Shown here in pieces: positions 1 through 7,593 of a DNA stretch of 39,469 bases. The stretch's first letter is position 1. The number at the start of each line of letters is the position of its first letter. The notes below the pieces were generated by a model. That model saw nothing but the letters and a program-made list of their open reading frames with translations, was not told the origin of the DNA and ran no database searches. Source of the DNA: Gammaproteobacteria bacterium (GTDB lineage: Bacteria; Pseudomonadota; Gammaproteobacteria; Ga0077554; Ga007554); contig JAGVME010000121.1 in the NCBI GenBank assembly GCA_020053945.1, positions 1-39,469 on the forward strand. The letters are read 5' to 3'. The translations under genes and the position numbers were made by a program.

Positions 1-572
1 AGTGGTTTGATGTTCAGGTTACGCGCTTCCTGCAGGATCAATTCCAGTTCCGAAAGTTTTTCCACGACGATGTAAACGCGGTGGCCGATCTGCTTGCCGA
101 TCAGCGCCAGGCGAATGTATTCGCGGTCTTTATAACCATTGCACACCACCGTGCCGCCATTGGGCGTGACCAGCGCCAGCACCGCCAGCAATTCGGGTTT
201 GCTGCCCGCTTCCAGCCCCACACGCTCGCCACCGCTGGCGATAATCTGCTCGACCACGCTACGCTGTTGGTTGACCTTGATGGGATAGACTGCCGTAAAG
301 CGTGCCTGGTAATTATCTGTGGCCATGGCCTGGGTGAACGCGTTGCACAGCGTATCGACCCGGTCATGGAGGATGTCGGTAAAGCGCACCAACGTTGGCA
401 AAGTCAGGCCCGCTTGGCGAATCTCCTGTGTCAATTGGTACATGTCGATGCCAGCGTGTTTGCGGTCTGGGCGGGCGGTGGCGTGCCCCTGCGCATTCAC
501 ATCAAAATAACCACCGCTCCAATGGGCAATGTTATAGGTGTCACGCGCTTGTTCTATAGTCCAGGTGGTCAT
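1..572 (-). CDS. speA: Biosynthetic arginine decarboxylase, N-terminal part (cut by window start)
   Basis: This is the first ~190 residues of the PLP-dependent biosynthetic arginine decarboxylase, which converts arginine to agmatine, the first step of the agmatine route to putrescine. The protein starts MTTWTIEQARDTYNIAHW and carries the motif YPIKVNQ, whose lysine (about residue 99) is the PLP-binding lysine of the family. It then continues through the start of the alanine-racemase-like barrel (GGERVGLEAGSKPELL). The rest of the gene lies beyond the left edge. The ATG at 572 was chosen because the protein matches the family from its first residues; the ribosome binding site is weak. It is divergent from speE with about 220 bases between them, so polyamine genes flank a shared control region. 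The identification is secure; only the C-terminal part is unseen. Confidence 0.93.
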   Translation of the reverse strand, partial: MTTWTIEQARDTYNIAHWSGGYFDVNAQGHATARPDRKHAGIDMYQLTQEIRQAGLTLPTLVRFTDILHDRVDTLCNAFTQAMATDNYQARFTAVYPIKVNQQRSVVEQIIASGGERVGLEAGSKPELLAVLALVTPNGGTVVCNGYKDREYIRLALIGKQIGHRVYIVVEKLSELELILQEARNLNIKP

Positions 573-752
573 GGGAATCCATTAATGTGATGAATGTGGG
601 ATGTGCTTACTATAAGATAGGAATGGCAATTGTATTAATAAAAAATTGGGGAGGGGCAGGGTTTTTTGGTGGGATAAACTGTGCAAAAACCCCTTCCGTC
701 CGCCGTTTGGGGGATTATGGAAGATTTGCGCCCGGAAGGAAACTAAAAGGGC

Positions 753-758
753 TATAAT
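753..758 (+). promoter_or_regulatory. Probable -10 box of the speE promoter
   Basis: A perfect TATAAT lies 36 bases before the speE start codon, inside the 222-base gap between speA and speE. The best upstream -35-like hexamer (TTGCGC near 725) is spaced too far for a classical sigma-70 promoter, so only the -10 element is claimed. I see nothing else in this gap apart from G-rich runs near 650-680. Confidence 0.4.
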
Positions 759-794
759 TTTGCTATCTCTCTACTTTGCTATGGACTCTACAGC

Positions 795-1637
795 ATGACA
801 CTGGACAAAAACTGGTACACCGAAATCTACCCCGCCGATGGCGCCGCTTTCTCATTGAAAGTGAAAAAGAAGCTGCATGATGTGCAAACGCCTTACCAAC
901 ACATTGAAGTGTATGAAACGGAAGGCTTTGGCACCTTGATGACCATCGACGGGTTGGTGATGGTGACCGACCGCGATAATTTCATTTATCATGAAATGAT
1001 GTCACACCCGGTATTGTTTACCCACGCCAACCCCAAAAATGTGCTGATTATTGGCGGTGGTGATTGCGGTACCTTGCGCGAAGTGCTCAAGCACCCCGGG
1101 GTTGTCCAGGCACAGCAGGTAGACATCGACGAAGGCGTGACGCGTGCCGCCGAATTGCATTTTCCTGACCTGGTGGATTCCAACAGCGATCCCCGCGCCG
1201 AACTGTATTTTGATGACGGCATCAAGTGGGTGGCTGATGCCGCGCCGGGCAGCTATGACATCATCATTGTTGACAGCACAGACCCGGTGGGTCCCGCTGA
1301 AGGATTATTTTCCGAAGCGTTTTTCCGCAGTTGCCACCGTGCACTGCGTGACGGTGGGCTGATCGTGCAGCAAAGCGAATCGCCTTTATTCCATCAAAAG
1401 ATTATCAATGACATGCACAGCGCCATGCGCCGCGCCGGATTTGACAGCACGCTCACGCTGAACTTTCCGCAGTGCAGTTATCCCTCGGGATGGTGGTCTG
1501 CCACGCTGGCGGGCAAGGGTATGGCGCCCACCAGTTTCCGTGAACAGGACGCCGCACGCAAGCCCTTCAAGACGCTGTATTACAACGCCGCCATTCATCG
1601 GGCCGCCATGGCCTTGCCTGAATTTATGCTGCGTTAA
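795..1637 (+). CDS. speE: Spermidine synthase (polyamine aminopropyltransferase)
   Basis: The 280-residue enzyme transfers the aminopropyl group from decarboxylated S-adenosylmethionine to putrescine in the cytosol. The family motifs are in order: an N-terminal beta domain ([23 protein letters not shown]), the SAM-binding loop [16 protein letters not shown], and the catalytic DSTDPVGPA segment with the conserved aspartate. A C-terminal [15 protein letters not shown] block follows. The cysteine in GGGDCGT replaces the glycine of many homologues. Length matches the usual 280-290 residues. It faces speA, so the two could be controlled together. No speD or speB is visible here. Confidence 0.95.
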   Translation: MTLDKNWYTEIYPADGAAFSLKVKKKLHDVQTPYQHIEVYETEGFGTLMTIDGLVMVTDRDNFIYHEMMSHPVLFTHANPKNVLIIGGGDCGTLREVLKHPGVVQAQQVDIDEGVTRAAELHFPDLVDSNSDPRAELYFDDGIKWVADAAPGSYDIIIVDSTDPVGPAEGLFSEAFFRSCHRALRDGGLIVQQSESPLFHQKIINDMHSAMRRAGFDSTLTLNFPQCSYPSGWWSATLAGKGMAPTSFREQDAARKPFKTLYYNAAIHRAAMALPEFMLR

Positions 1638-1662
1638 ACCTGAAATCAACAGGAACATTTCT

Positions 1663-4368
1663 ATGCGGTTCTCCCCCGATGGGTTTCAATGGCGTTTCAG
1701 GCTTTTGCTGGGCGCGGCATTACTATGCGTTACGCTACCTGCCAGCGCAAACTACACTATTACCGATCTGGGCGCTAATATCCGCCCTTACGATCTCAGC
1801 AATAATGGCATTATTGCCGGGAGTAACGCCAGCACATCGCCCTTTATTGGTTTTGTCGGGACTGCCGGGGCGCTCCAGCCACTTTCTTCATCGGGTCTCG
1901 AAAGCCAAGCCAACGCGGTAAACAGCAATGGTTTGGCGGTAGGCTACAATTTTATTGATGGTACCCAGCGCCGCGCTTTCCTGCGCGCCCCCGGCGCCGC
2001 CTTAAGTAACTTTGATGCCACTGCCATTGAAGCGAATGATGCCGACGAGTTTGACCACATTACCGGCACAGCTTTGGTTGAGGGGCGGCGCCTTGGCTTT
2101 GTATATAACCTGCAAAACCAAAGCATGCTTTTTCTGCCGACGTTTGGTGGCGCAGCAAGCAGAGCGAATGGGATCAGTAATATGGGTCATGCCGTGGGCA
2201 CCGCCCAAAACGCCAGTGGGGCATTTATAGGGTTCAGGGTCTTGTATGGCAGCAATAACATCACCAATCTGGGCACCTTAACCGGCTTCACTGATAGCGA
2301 AGCCAGCGCGGTGAATGACTCCAGCCACGTTGTGGGATGGGTGTCTAAAACCCCCGCTTCGGCGCTGCCACTGGATGTGGCCAGCAGTAAGCGTGCGTTT
2401 GTGTGGGTGCCCGTAACGGGCGCTACCGGAGTTCAAGACCTGGGCACGGTGGGCGCAGATGTGGGCAGTGTTGCCAATGATATCAATAACGCCGGTTATG
2501 TCGTAGGCCATTCAACCGCGGCCGATGGCAGCACCCGCGCTTTTTTTCATGACCGCAAGGCCACGGATATCCGCGCCATCACGGGTAATGCCACAGATCT
2601 TTACCTGGGAACCTCCAATGGGGTTTACCGTAGCAATGACGGTGGTGTTACCCTCGCCGCGCGCAGTAATGGGCTCACCGAGTTGAGGGTTACGGCATTA
2701 TCGGCCACCAATGATCCGCAGATTATCTACGCAGGTACCGCCCAGGGCGTATTCAGGACGGGCGATGCGGGCGCGTCATGGCAAGCGGTTAACACGGGCC
2801 TGATGTTCACCGACAACACCGTCAGCCCGGCGGTGGAAAGGGCGCGGGAAATTACGAGCTTGGCTGTGCATCCTGCTAATCCGGCAATAGTTATGGCCGC
2901 AACCTCGAATGGGGTGTACCGCACTACCGATAGTGGTGCTAGCTGGACGTTGTTTAACTCCGGAATGGGTGAAACAGCGGTGAGTGTGAATGAACTGCGG
3001 GCTGTTCCTGTAAACGCAAATGTATATGCGGCAACCAACAGCGGTATTTTTGCGAGCACCTTTGGTGGGCAGACCTGGGACAATATCAGCGGCACCGGAC
3101 TGTCAACCTCGGCTGCGGTCACCACGGTTGATGTGGAATATACCTCATCAGGTGTAACGGCTATTTATGCGGGCACGTCGACAGGTGTATTTAAAATCCC
3201 CAACACTACCAGCCCTATCCTATGGACAAGCGCCAATGGCACTGGTGCCACGGGCTTGCCTGCCGCCCGCGTGATACGCCGCTTGAAGTTTCATAGACCC
3301 ACCAACAGCACTATTATTACCCTCTATGCCGCACTTGCCGGGCTGGGCATATACAAGACCACGGACGGCGGCCTCAATTGGACAGCGGTCGCCACAGCCG
3401 GTTTAACCAACCTTGACGCCCTGGCCTTTACAGCTACGCCGGTCGCGCCGCCCACCCTCTATATGGGCACGCTGAGTGGCCTGTTCCGCTTTACCGACCC
3501 CACCAGTACCCGTTGGACGCCCACCAACAACATGCAAGACTTGAATGCCCTGATCCCCGCCGGAACAGGCTGGGTATTGCGGAACGCCACCGCCATTAAC
3601 AACGCCGGTCAGATTGTCGGTTGGGGTGACTTGGGCACCGAATCGCATGGTTTTCTTTTAACGCCAGCTACCGGCATTCCCACCGCGCAACTGACGGTGG
3701 TCAAAAGCTTGCCTGCGCCCCCCTATCAACAGTTTGTGCCAGTCAACTATTCCCTGACGGTCACTAATAATGGCCCCGATACCGCCACATCTATTTTGCT
3801 AACGGACTGGTTGCCCAAAGAGGCGATATTCCGTACTGCCCAAGGCGCGAGCTGCACCAATACAGACAGCGTTACGCTTACCTGCCAATTAGGAGACCTG
3901 GAGGCAGGTAAAAGCCGCAAAATAACCATTATCGTCTCACCCGATGCGCCGAACGTATCCTTGAATAATGTCGCGCGGGTAGTGGCAAATGAGTCTGATC
4001 CCGCTTTTTCAGATAATACTTCCGCCGTCGAAGCCAAAACCAACCAGTGTTTCATTGCCACCGCCGCGTATGGCTCATTTCTCGACCCCCATGTGCAAGC
4101 CTTGCGCCATTTCCGGGACGAATATTTACTGACCCACGCCGCAGGCCGTATGTTTGTCGAATGGTATTACCATGCTTCCCCACCACTCGCCGCATTTATC
4201 GCACAACATGACAGCGCCCGTATGCTCACACGGCTATTATTGGCGCCCGTGGTGTATGCGGTGAAATATCCCGTGATGGCATGGGTAGTGATGATAGCGC
4301 TAATGGCAGGAGGCATCAGGCACTGGCGGCGGCGTAGCCACCGTGCTGGGGTAATAGCCGGAATGTAA
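1663..4368 (+). CDS. Secreted HAF-repeat / BNR-like repeat / DUF11 protein with CFI-box C-terminus
   Basis: A protein of about 901 residues. The start at 1663 follows a good AGGAAC site, and an N-terminal signal peptide ([19 protein letters not shown]) comes next. Residues ~30-300 hold HAF-type repeats (units such as [31 protein letters not shown]). Residues ~305-630 hold repeats of the BNR/YCF48-like propeller kind (units such as [36 protein letters not shown]). One more HAF unit follows ([13 protein letters not shown]), then a DUF11-type domain (~685-785; [21 protein letters not shown]). The end has the CFI-box ([10 protein letters not shown]), a family tail and a hydrophobic segment with RHWRRR basic residues, fitting membrane anchoring or sorting. 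It is likely surface-associated or periplasmic; function unknown. It follows speE by only 25 bases but need not be functionally related. Confidence 0.85.
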   Translation: MRFSPDGFQWRFRLLLGAALLCVTLPASANYTITDLGANIRPYDLSNNGIIAGSNASTSPFIGFVGTAGALQPLSSSGLESQANAVNSNGLAVGYNFIDGTQRRAFLRAPGAALSNFDATAIEANDADEFDHITGTALVEGRRLGFVYNLQNQSMLFLPTFGGAASRANGISNMGHAVGTAQNASGAFIGFRVLYGSNNITNLGTLTGFTDSEASAVNDSSHVVGWVSKTPASALPLDVASSKRAFVWVPVTGATGVQDLGTVGADVGSVANDINNAGYVVGHSTAADGSTRAFFHDRKATDIRAITGNATDLYLGTSNGVYRSNDGGVTLAARSNGLTELRVTALSATNDPQIIYAGTAQGVFRTGDAGASWQAVNTGLMFTDNTVSPAVERAREITSLAVHPANPAIVMAATSNGVYRTTDSGASWTLFNSGMGETAVSVNELRAVPVNANVYAATNSGIFASTFGGQTWDNISGTGLSTSAAVTTVDVEYTSSGVTAIYAGTSTGVFKIPNTTSPILWTSANGTGATGLPAARVIRRLKFHRPTNSTIITLYAALAGLGIYKTTDGGLNWTAVATAGLTNLDALAFTATPVAPPTLYMGTLSGLFRFTDPTSTRWTPTNNMQDLNALIPAGTGWVLRNATAINNAGQIVGWGDLGTESHGFLLTPATGIPTAQLTVVKSLPAPPYQQFVPVNYSLTVTNNGPDTATSILLTDWLPKEAIFRTAQGASCTNTDSVTLTCQLGDLEAGKSRKITIIVSPDAPNVSLNNVARVVANESDPAFSDNTSAVEAKTNQCFIATAAYGSFLDPHVQALRHFRDEYLLTHAAGRMFVEWYYHASPPLAAFIAQHDSARMLTRLLLAPVVYAVKYPVMAWVVMIALMAGGIRHWRRRSHRAGVIAGM

Positions 4369-4433
4369 GGGTTTAGGAAGCGCGCATTGAAGCGCGAAAG
4401 GAAGATGTTTTAAACCGGATCCCCCAATCTATT

Positions 4434-4907
4434 TTAGGTCCAATTACACCAACGCTCAATATCCTTGCGTGCCGCTTCCGTGTTTTTGTTACGCTCTTCC
4501 GGCGGCATTAAACGATCGGTGCCGTCCTTATCTTTTTCAATCAGGAAAAGGCCGCTATTTTCCAATTGGGCGAGATTCTGTTTGGCGATGGAACAATTCC
4601 TTTTCGCCACTTCTTTGTTGGATTCAGGCGCGCTCCCTGCCTTGGCATCAGCTTCTTTTTTGCTTGTGTTATTCTTGTCCTGTTTCTTTAACGCTTCCAG
4701 ACGTTGTTGCGATGCTGTATCAACCGGTGGTGCGGGAACAACGCGCAATGTTTGTGTGGGGCTGCCCTGCGGGCGGTCGCCATAATGGATGTTGCCTTGG
4801 GCATCCACCCATTTATAGACACTTTCCGCATAGGCTGGAGCCAACAAAAAACTGGTAAAAAAGCTTGAAAAACAAATTAATAACGTTATTAATGGACGAT
4901 ATTTCAT
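4434..4907 (-). CDS. DUF4124 domain-containing periplasmic protein
   Basis: A 157-residue protein with a clear signal peptide (residues 1-27, ending APAYA). Directly after it is the DUF4124 signature ESVYKWVDAQGNIHYGDRPQG (residues ~28-48). The middle is lysine-, alanine- and glutamate-rich and probably extended or coiled. The C-terminus has two cysteines (NCSIAKQN and RWCNWT) that could form a disulfide. DUF4124 proteins are common in Gammaproteobacteria and their role is not known. It converges with the large repeat protein; the 65-base gap holds only a weak GCGCG hairpin near 4380-4395. Confidence 0.8.
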   Translation of the reverse strand: MKYRPLITLLICFSSFFTSFLLAPAYAESVYKWVDAQGNIHYGDRPQGSPTQTLRVVPAPPVDTASQQRLEALKKQDKNNTSKKEADAKAGSAPESNKEVAKRNCSIAKQNLAQLENSGLFLIEKDKDGTDRLMPPEERNKNTEAARKDIERWCNWT

Positions 4908-5112
4908 GTTCGGGCAGCTTTCGGGGTGGGTGGCTATAAGTAAAATAGCGGCCAGCCGGACATGAAACTTGAGGGTGCGTATACCTCCCCTTATGAGCGG
5001 GGGGCAGGATAGATACCCTAGTTATGTAGACGGAAACGGATTGGCATGTTTCACCGGATGACGCATCATCAAGTTTTTTGCCATGAGGATACATTCCCCA
5101 TAAGCGTGCCGC
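4908..5112. other. Non-coding stretch upstream of the DUF4124 gene
   Basis: About 200 bases with no supported gene. It contains short G/C-run hairpins near 4985-5010 (CCCC/GGGG arms with an 8-base loop). It should hold the promoter of the DUF4124 gene, but I could not pick one. No known riboswitch consensus was recognised. Confidence 0.5.
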
Positions 5113-5259
5113 TTACTCAGGTAAGCCCGAATCCAATACATCCTTAGGTAAACTAAGGCGGGGGGTTTTATGACTGGCTAACTTTAGCGAAACAAGACCG
5201 CCTACCAGTCCGCCCAATGTAAAAGAAATAATAACGGCTTCCACAAGAAATTCCATCAT
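5113..5259 (-). CDS. Small membrane peptide, 48 residues, unknown function
   Basis: A short open frame (MMEFLVEAVIISFTLGGLVG...) preceded by a textbook ribosome binding site: AAGGAG six bases before the first ATG at 5259. Residues ~4-25 form one hydrophobic segment with GGLVGGLV glycine-zipper-like spacing. A short polar tail rich in Lys, Ser, Pro and Asp follows (HKTPRLSLPKDVLDSGLPE). It looks like a single-pass small inner-membrane protein. I do not recognise a family. The strong ribosome binding site and the clean membrane segment are the evidence that it is real. It is isolated, about 200 bases upstream of the DUF4124 gene on the same strand. Confidence 0.55.
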   Translation of the reverse strand: MMEFLVEAVIISFTLGGLVGGLVSLKLASHKTPRLSLPKDVLDSGLPE

Positions 5260-5451
5260 GACCATCTCCTTATTATTTATAATCGCCATCCGTGGCGTGT
5301 CGATAAAAAGTCCGTTGTTAAACCTGGGGTGGCTAATTTACTTAATAATAAATACGCCACAGATAGAAATTAAAAATAATTACTATCTTCGGGAGAACCT
5401 ATAAAAACCACTCCCGCCAAGTCTTTCATCTTATAATCCTTTATTTAGTAA

Positions 5452-5468
5452 TGAGGCATCCTGCCTCA
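5452..5468. repeat. Perfect short hairpin TGAGGCA-TCC-TGCCTCA
   Basis: A 7-bp stem with a TCC loop in the non-coding region. Its core GGCATCCTGCC is the same as the core of the 48-bp intragenic repeat family found at 23.7-28.0 kb, but the flanks do not match. It may be a distant relative or chance. Confidence 0.45.
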
Positions 5469-5623
5469 CATGTAGTCCATTACATAACGAGACTCCCTGT
5501 CCCGCAGCTTGTCAATAATCAGCATTTAATCTAATAATTGAGTAAGCTTGGGTCAATTGTAAATAGAACCTATAACAAAGTCGGTGCGCCGCCGAACATT
5601 AGGGGAAAAATTTTCTTACCCTT

Positions 5624-5663
5624 CGTAAAACCAGCGTGCAAAAGTCGGGGGGCTGGTTTTACG
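5624..5663. repeat. 12-bp perfect inverted repeat, 16-base spacer
   Basis: CGTAAAACCAGC (5624-5635) is the exact reverse complement of GCTGGTTTTACG (5652-5663). A T-rich tract lies to the left. It could be a terminator read leftwards, a structured RNA, or an operator-like site upstream of the YqiB-like gene. No function can be assigned. Confidence 0.5.
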
Positions 5664-5832
5664 GGAGATTTCATGGCTTTACCCCTGATGTAGAAGCTTG
5701 CTGGGCATGATATTTTCTGAAGGGGGATGAAGAGGGGTGGTTACGCAATAAAAGTTTTGTGGTGACTGGACGCTATTATTAATGACAGGTCATAATACAG
5801 CCGAAGAACTTAACCGCAGGGACCCAAGGACT

Positions 5833-6264
5833 ATGAAGTACGATGTAAGCCAACAAGCCGATTACTATGAAACCAATTTTGAGCGGTTGGCTTGGCTGGT
5901 GCCCAGGCTTGCGTCAGTGCACGGGGTATTATTGTCGCACGGGACAGACGGGATGAGCCTGCAGTTAACTATTGTGGAGCGCAGTAAATACACCACGACT
6001 ATTGCATTGACGCATCATCTTCGCAGCAAGGATGCCATAGTCACTGACCCGTTCATGAAGATCCGCATTTATCATGACGCGCGGGTGGCTGAGGTTTTGA
6101 GTTATCAATGCCAGTCACAGCTACAAATATTCCACCCGGACGCCACGTTGAATATTCCCAATCTGCGGGAAAAATGCCGTATTAACCGGTTTCTGGGCGA
6201 GTGGCTGGATTATTGTATTGCCTACGGTTATAGGTTTGCGCAACACCACTGCTCAAGCGCCTAA
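5833..6264 (+). CDS. DUF1249 (YqiB-like) protein
   Basis: A 143-residue soluble protein matching the DUF1249/YqiB family. Family features are the N-terminal NFERLAWLVPRL segment, the strand pair QLTIVERSKYTTTIAL, the IRIYHDARVAEVLS motif, and the C-terminal INRFLGEWLDYCIAYGYRF block. The ATG at 5833 was preferred over the ATG at 5782 because an AAGGA precedes it and the family's proteins begin about 15 residues before the NF motif. The upstream ATG has no ribosome binding site. The biochemical role of the family is not established. In E. coli yqiB sits near a NUDIX gene and cpdA; a NUDIX gene follows here too, but convergent. Confidence 0.85.
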   Translation: MKYDVSQQADYYETNFERLAWLVPRLASVHGVLLSHGTDGMSLQLTIVERSKYTTTIALTHHLRSKDAIVTDPFMKIRIYHDARVAEVLSYQCQSQLQIFHPDATLNIPNLREKCRINRFLGEWLDYCIAYGYRFAQHHCSSA

Positions 6265-6338
6265 TCCCCACATTTTCCATTATCCCTCCCGGGTCGCCGC
6301 TCGCCTGGAACGCGCATCCACACACCCTGGACAACGGC

Positions 6339-6878
6339 TCACCCACGCCGCATCTTATGCGCCATGCGCATGATTGAATCATCGACGCTGTATTTCGCAA
6401 TATCCGCAACCGGCACCCACGCGAGGTCTTTTGATTCGCCGCTAATGATGAGTGGCGTGTGGCGGTTTGCCGTAAATAAAAAACGCACATCATAATGGAA
6501 ATGCGCGGGTTCTTTTGATGAAGCGGGAATGGCGTGGACATCCACGTCATAAATATTTTCTGACGCTGGCTTTACCTGCTCCAATCCTGATTCTTCACGC
6601 GCTTCACGCCATGCGACATTTAAAATATTTGGGTCGCCATCGGCATGGCCGCCCAGTTGCAACCAGCGATCCAGCTTGCGGTGGTGCGTGAGCAAGACAT
6701 GGGTTTTGTCCATGTCAACAATCCATGCTGAACCGGTGATGTGGCCGATGTCCAGCGAGCGCTCGAAGCAGCGGGGATTGGCCTGTACAAAGCGCTCAAG
6801 AATGGTATACATGCGCGCTTCGGCTTGATCAAAACTGGTATAGGCGTCGAGTTTTTCAAGTAATGCAGCTCTGTGCAT
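6339..6878 (-). CDS. NUDIX hydrolase
   Basis: A 179-residue NUDIX-fold pyrophosphohydrolase. The Nudix box region is GGHADGDPNILNVAWREAREESGL (~residues 76-99). The catalytic REAREESGL half, with its metal-binding glutamates, is intact. The first glutamate position of the classical box is not a Glu here, as in the GGHADGD-type subgroup. Substrate unknown. The ATG at 6878 has a GGGGAG site upstream. It lies 105 bases downstream of the DUF938 gene on the same strand, with a large palindromic repeat between them, so co-transcription is uncertain. Confidence 0.85.
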   Translation of the reverse strand: MHRAALLEKLDAYTSFDQAEARMYTILERFVQANPRCFERSLDIGHITGSAWIVDMDKTHVLLTHHRKLDRWLQLGGHADGDPNILNVAWREAREESGLEQVKPASENIYDVDVHAIPASSKEPAHFHYDVRFLFTANRHTPLIISGESKDLAWVPVADIAKYSVDDSIMRMAHKMRRG

Positions 6879-6890
6879 GAATAGGCTCCC

Positions 6891-6956
6891 CTCTCCCTAA
6901 CCCGACCCCTCGCTACGCTCTCCCCACACGCGGAGAGAACGTAGCGAGGGGTCGGG
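6891..6956. repeat. Intergenic palindromic repeat, CTCTCCCTAACCC family
   Basis: It starts CTCTCCCTAACCC. It then folds as a long inverted repeat, with CCCGACCCCTCGCTACG-type arms closing on a short loop around 6923-6928. It probably works as a bidirectional terminator between the DUF938 and NUDIX genes. Related palindromes occur at 11987 and 28177. Confidence 0.7.
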
Positions 6957-6983
6957 GATGTGTTTATCCCAGAGTTTCAATTC

Positions 6984-7577
6984 TTAAATTTTACGCCACA
7001 CCAACGTGCGGTTATTCGCGGGCATTGCGTGATCCTGCGTTAATGCCATGCCAGCATTACGCGCCAATAGATCAAGCGCTTCAAAATCACGCACGCCACT
7101 GGCGGGATCACGCGCCTTCAACCACGCATCAAAGCGCGCGTTGCTGGGGCTCGTGAAGGCGCCATTGTAATTGAAGGGGCCATACAGGCAGAATACGCCG
7201 CCTTGCGCCAACACATTACCGATGCCGGAAAACATGCATTGTACTTGCGGCCATCCCATAATGTGTACGGTGTTGGCGCTGAATACGGCCTCCACTTTAC
7301 TGGTCGGCCACGGATCATTTTCTACATCCAGCGCCAACGGCGGCAAAACATTGGGTAAGGCGGCTTCATCCAACCAGGCGCGAATTCCGGAGTGATAAAT
7401 GACGATATCGCTGGTCTGCCAGGTAAGATGCGGCAAATGTTCACCAAAATAAATCGCGTGCTGGCCTGTGCCACTACCGATTTCCAGCACCCGTTGCACC
7501 GGCGTGAATTCTCTGCGCAGCACCTCAAGAATCGGGGTTTTGTTCTGGTCACAGGATTCGGAATAAGGTTTTTCCAT
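6984..7577 (-). CDS. DUF938 family SAM-dependent methyltransferase-like protein
   Basis: A protein of about 197 residues starting MEKPYSESCDQNKTPILEVLRREF, which is the conserved opening of DUF938 proteins. Motif I of a Rossmann methyltransferase follows (VLEIGSGTGQHAIYFG), then HLTWQTSD, then FSANTVHIMGWPQV and the LYGPFNYNGAFTSPSN block typical of the family. The ATG at 7577 was chosen over an upstream in-frame start at 7700, which would overlap uvrA. It begins 16 bases after the uvrA stop, suggesting a uvrA-DUF938 transcription unit. The substrate of this family is not known. Confidence 0.85.
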   Translation of the reverse strand: MEKPYSESCDQNKTPILEVLRREFTPVQRVLEIGSGTGQHAIYFGEHLPHLTWQTSDIVIYHSGIRAWLDEAALPNVLPPLALDVENDPWPTSKVEAVFSANTVHIMGWPQVQCMFSGIGNVLAQGGVFCLYGPFNYNGAFTSPSNARFDAWLKARDPASGVRDFEALDLLARNAGMALTQDHAMPANNRTLVWRKI

Positions 7578-7593
7578 GGCATGTATCAACTCT

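Larger units (their letters stand above)
5260..5832. other. Gene-poor region with hairpins and one possible micro-ORF
   Basis: About 570 AT-rich bases without a convincing gene. They hold a possible 19-codon minus-strand micro-ORF at 5370-5429 with an AAGGA site seven bases upstream (weak), a perfect 7-bp hairpin at 5452-5468, and a 12-bp inverted repeat at 5624-5663 (both listed separately). The promoter of the YqiB-like gene should lie in its right end. Confidence 0.5.

Noticed and set aside
4813-5094. A 93-codon minus-strand open frame overlapping the DUF4124 start
   Set aside because: It runs across the promoter region and into another frame of the DUF4124 gene; no supporting features.
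4930-5110. A possible riboswitch upstream of the DUF4124 gene
   Set aside because: Short hairpins are present, but I could not match the conserved core of c-di-GMP, TPP or cobalamin riboswitches.
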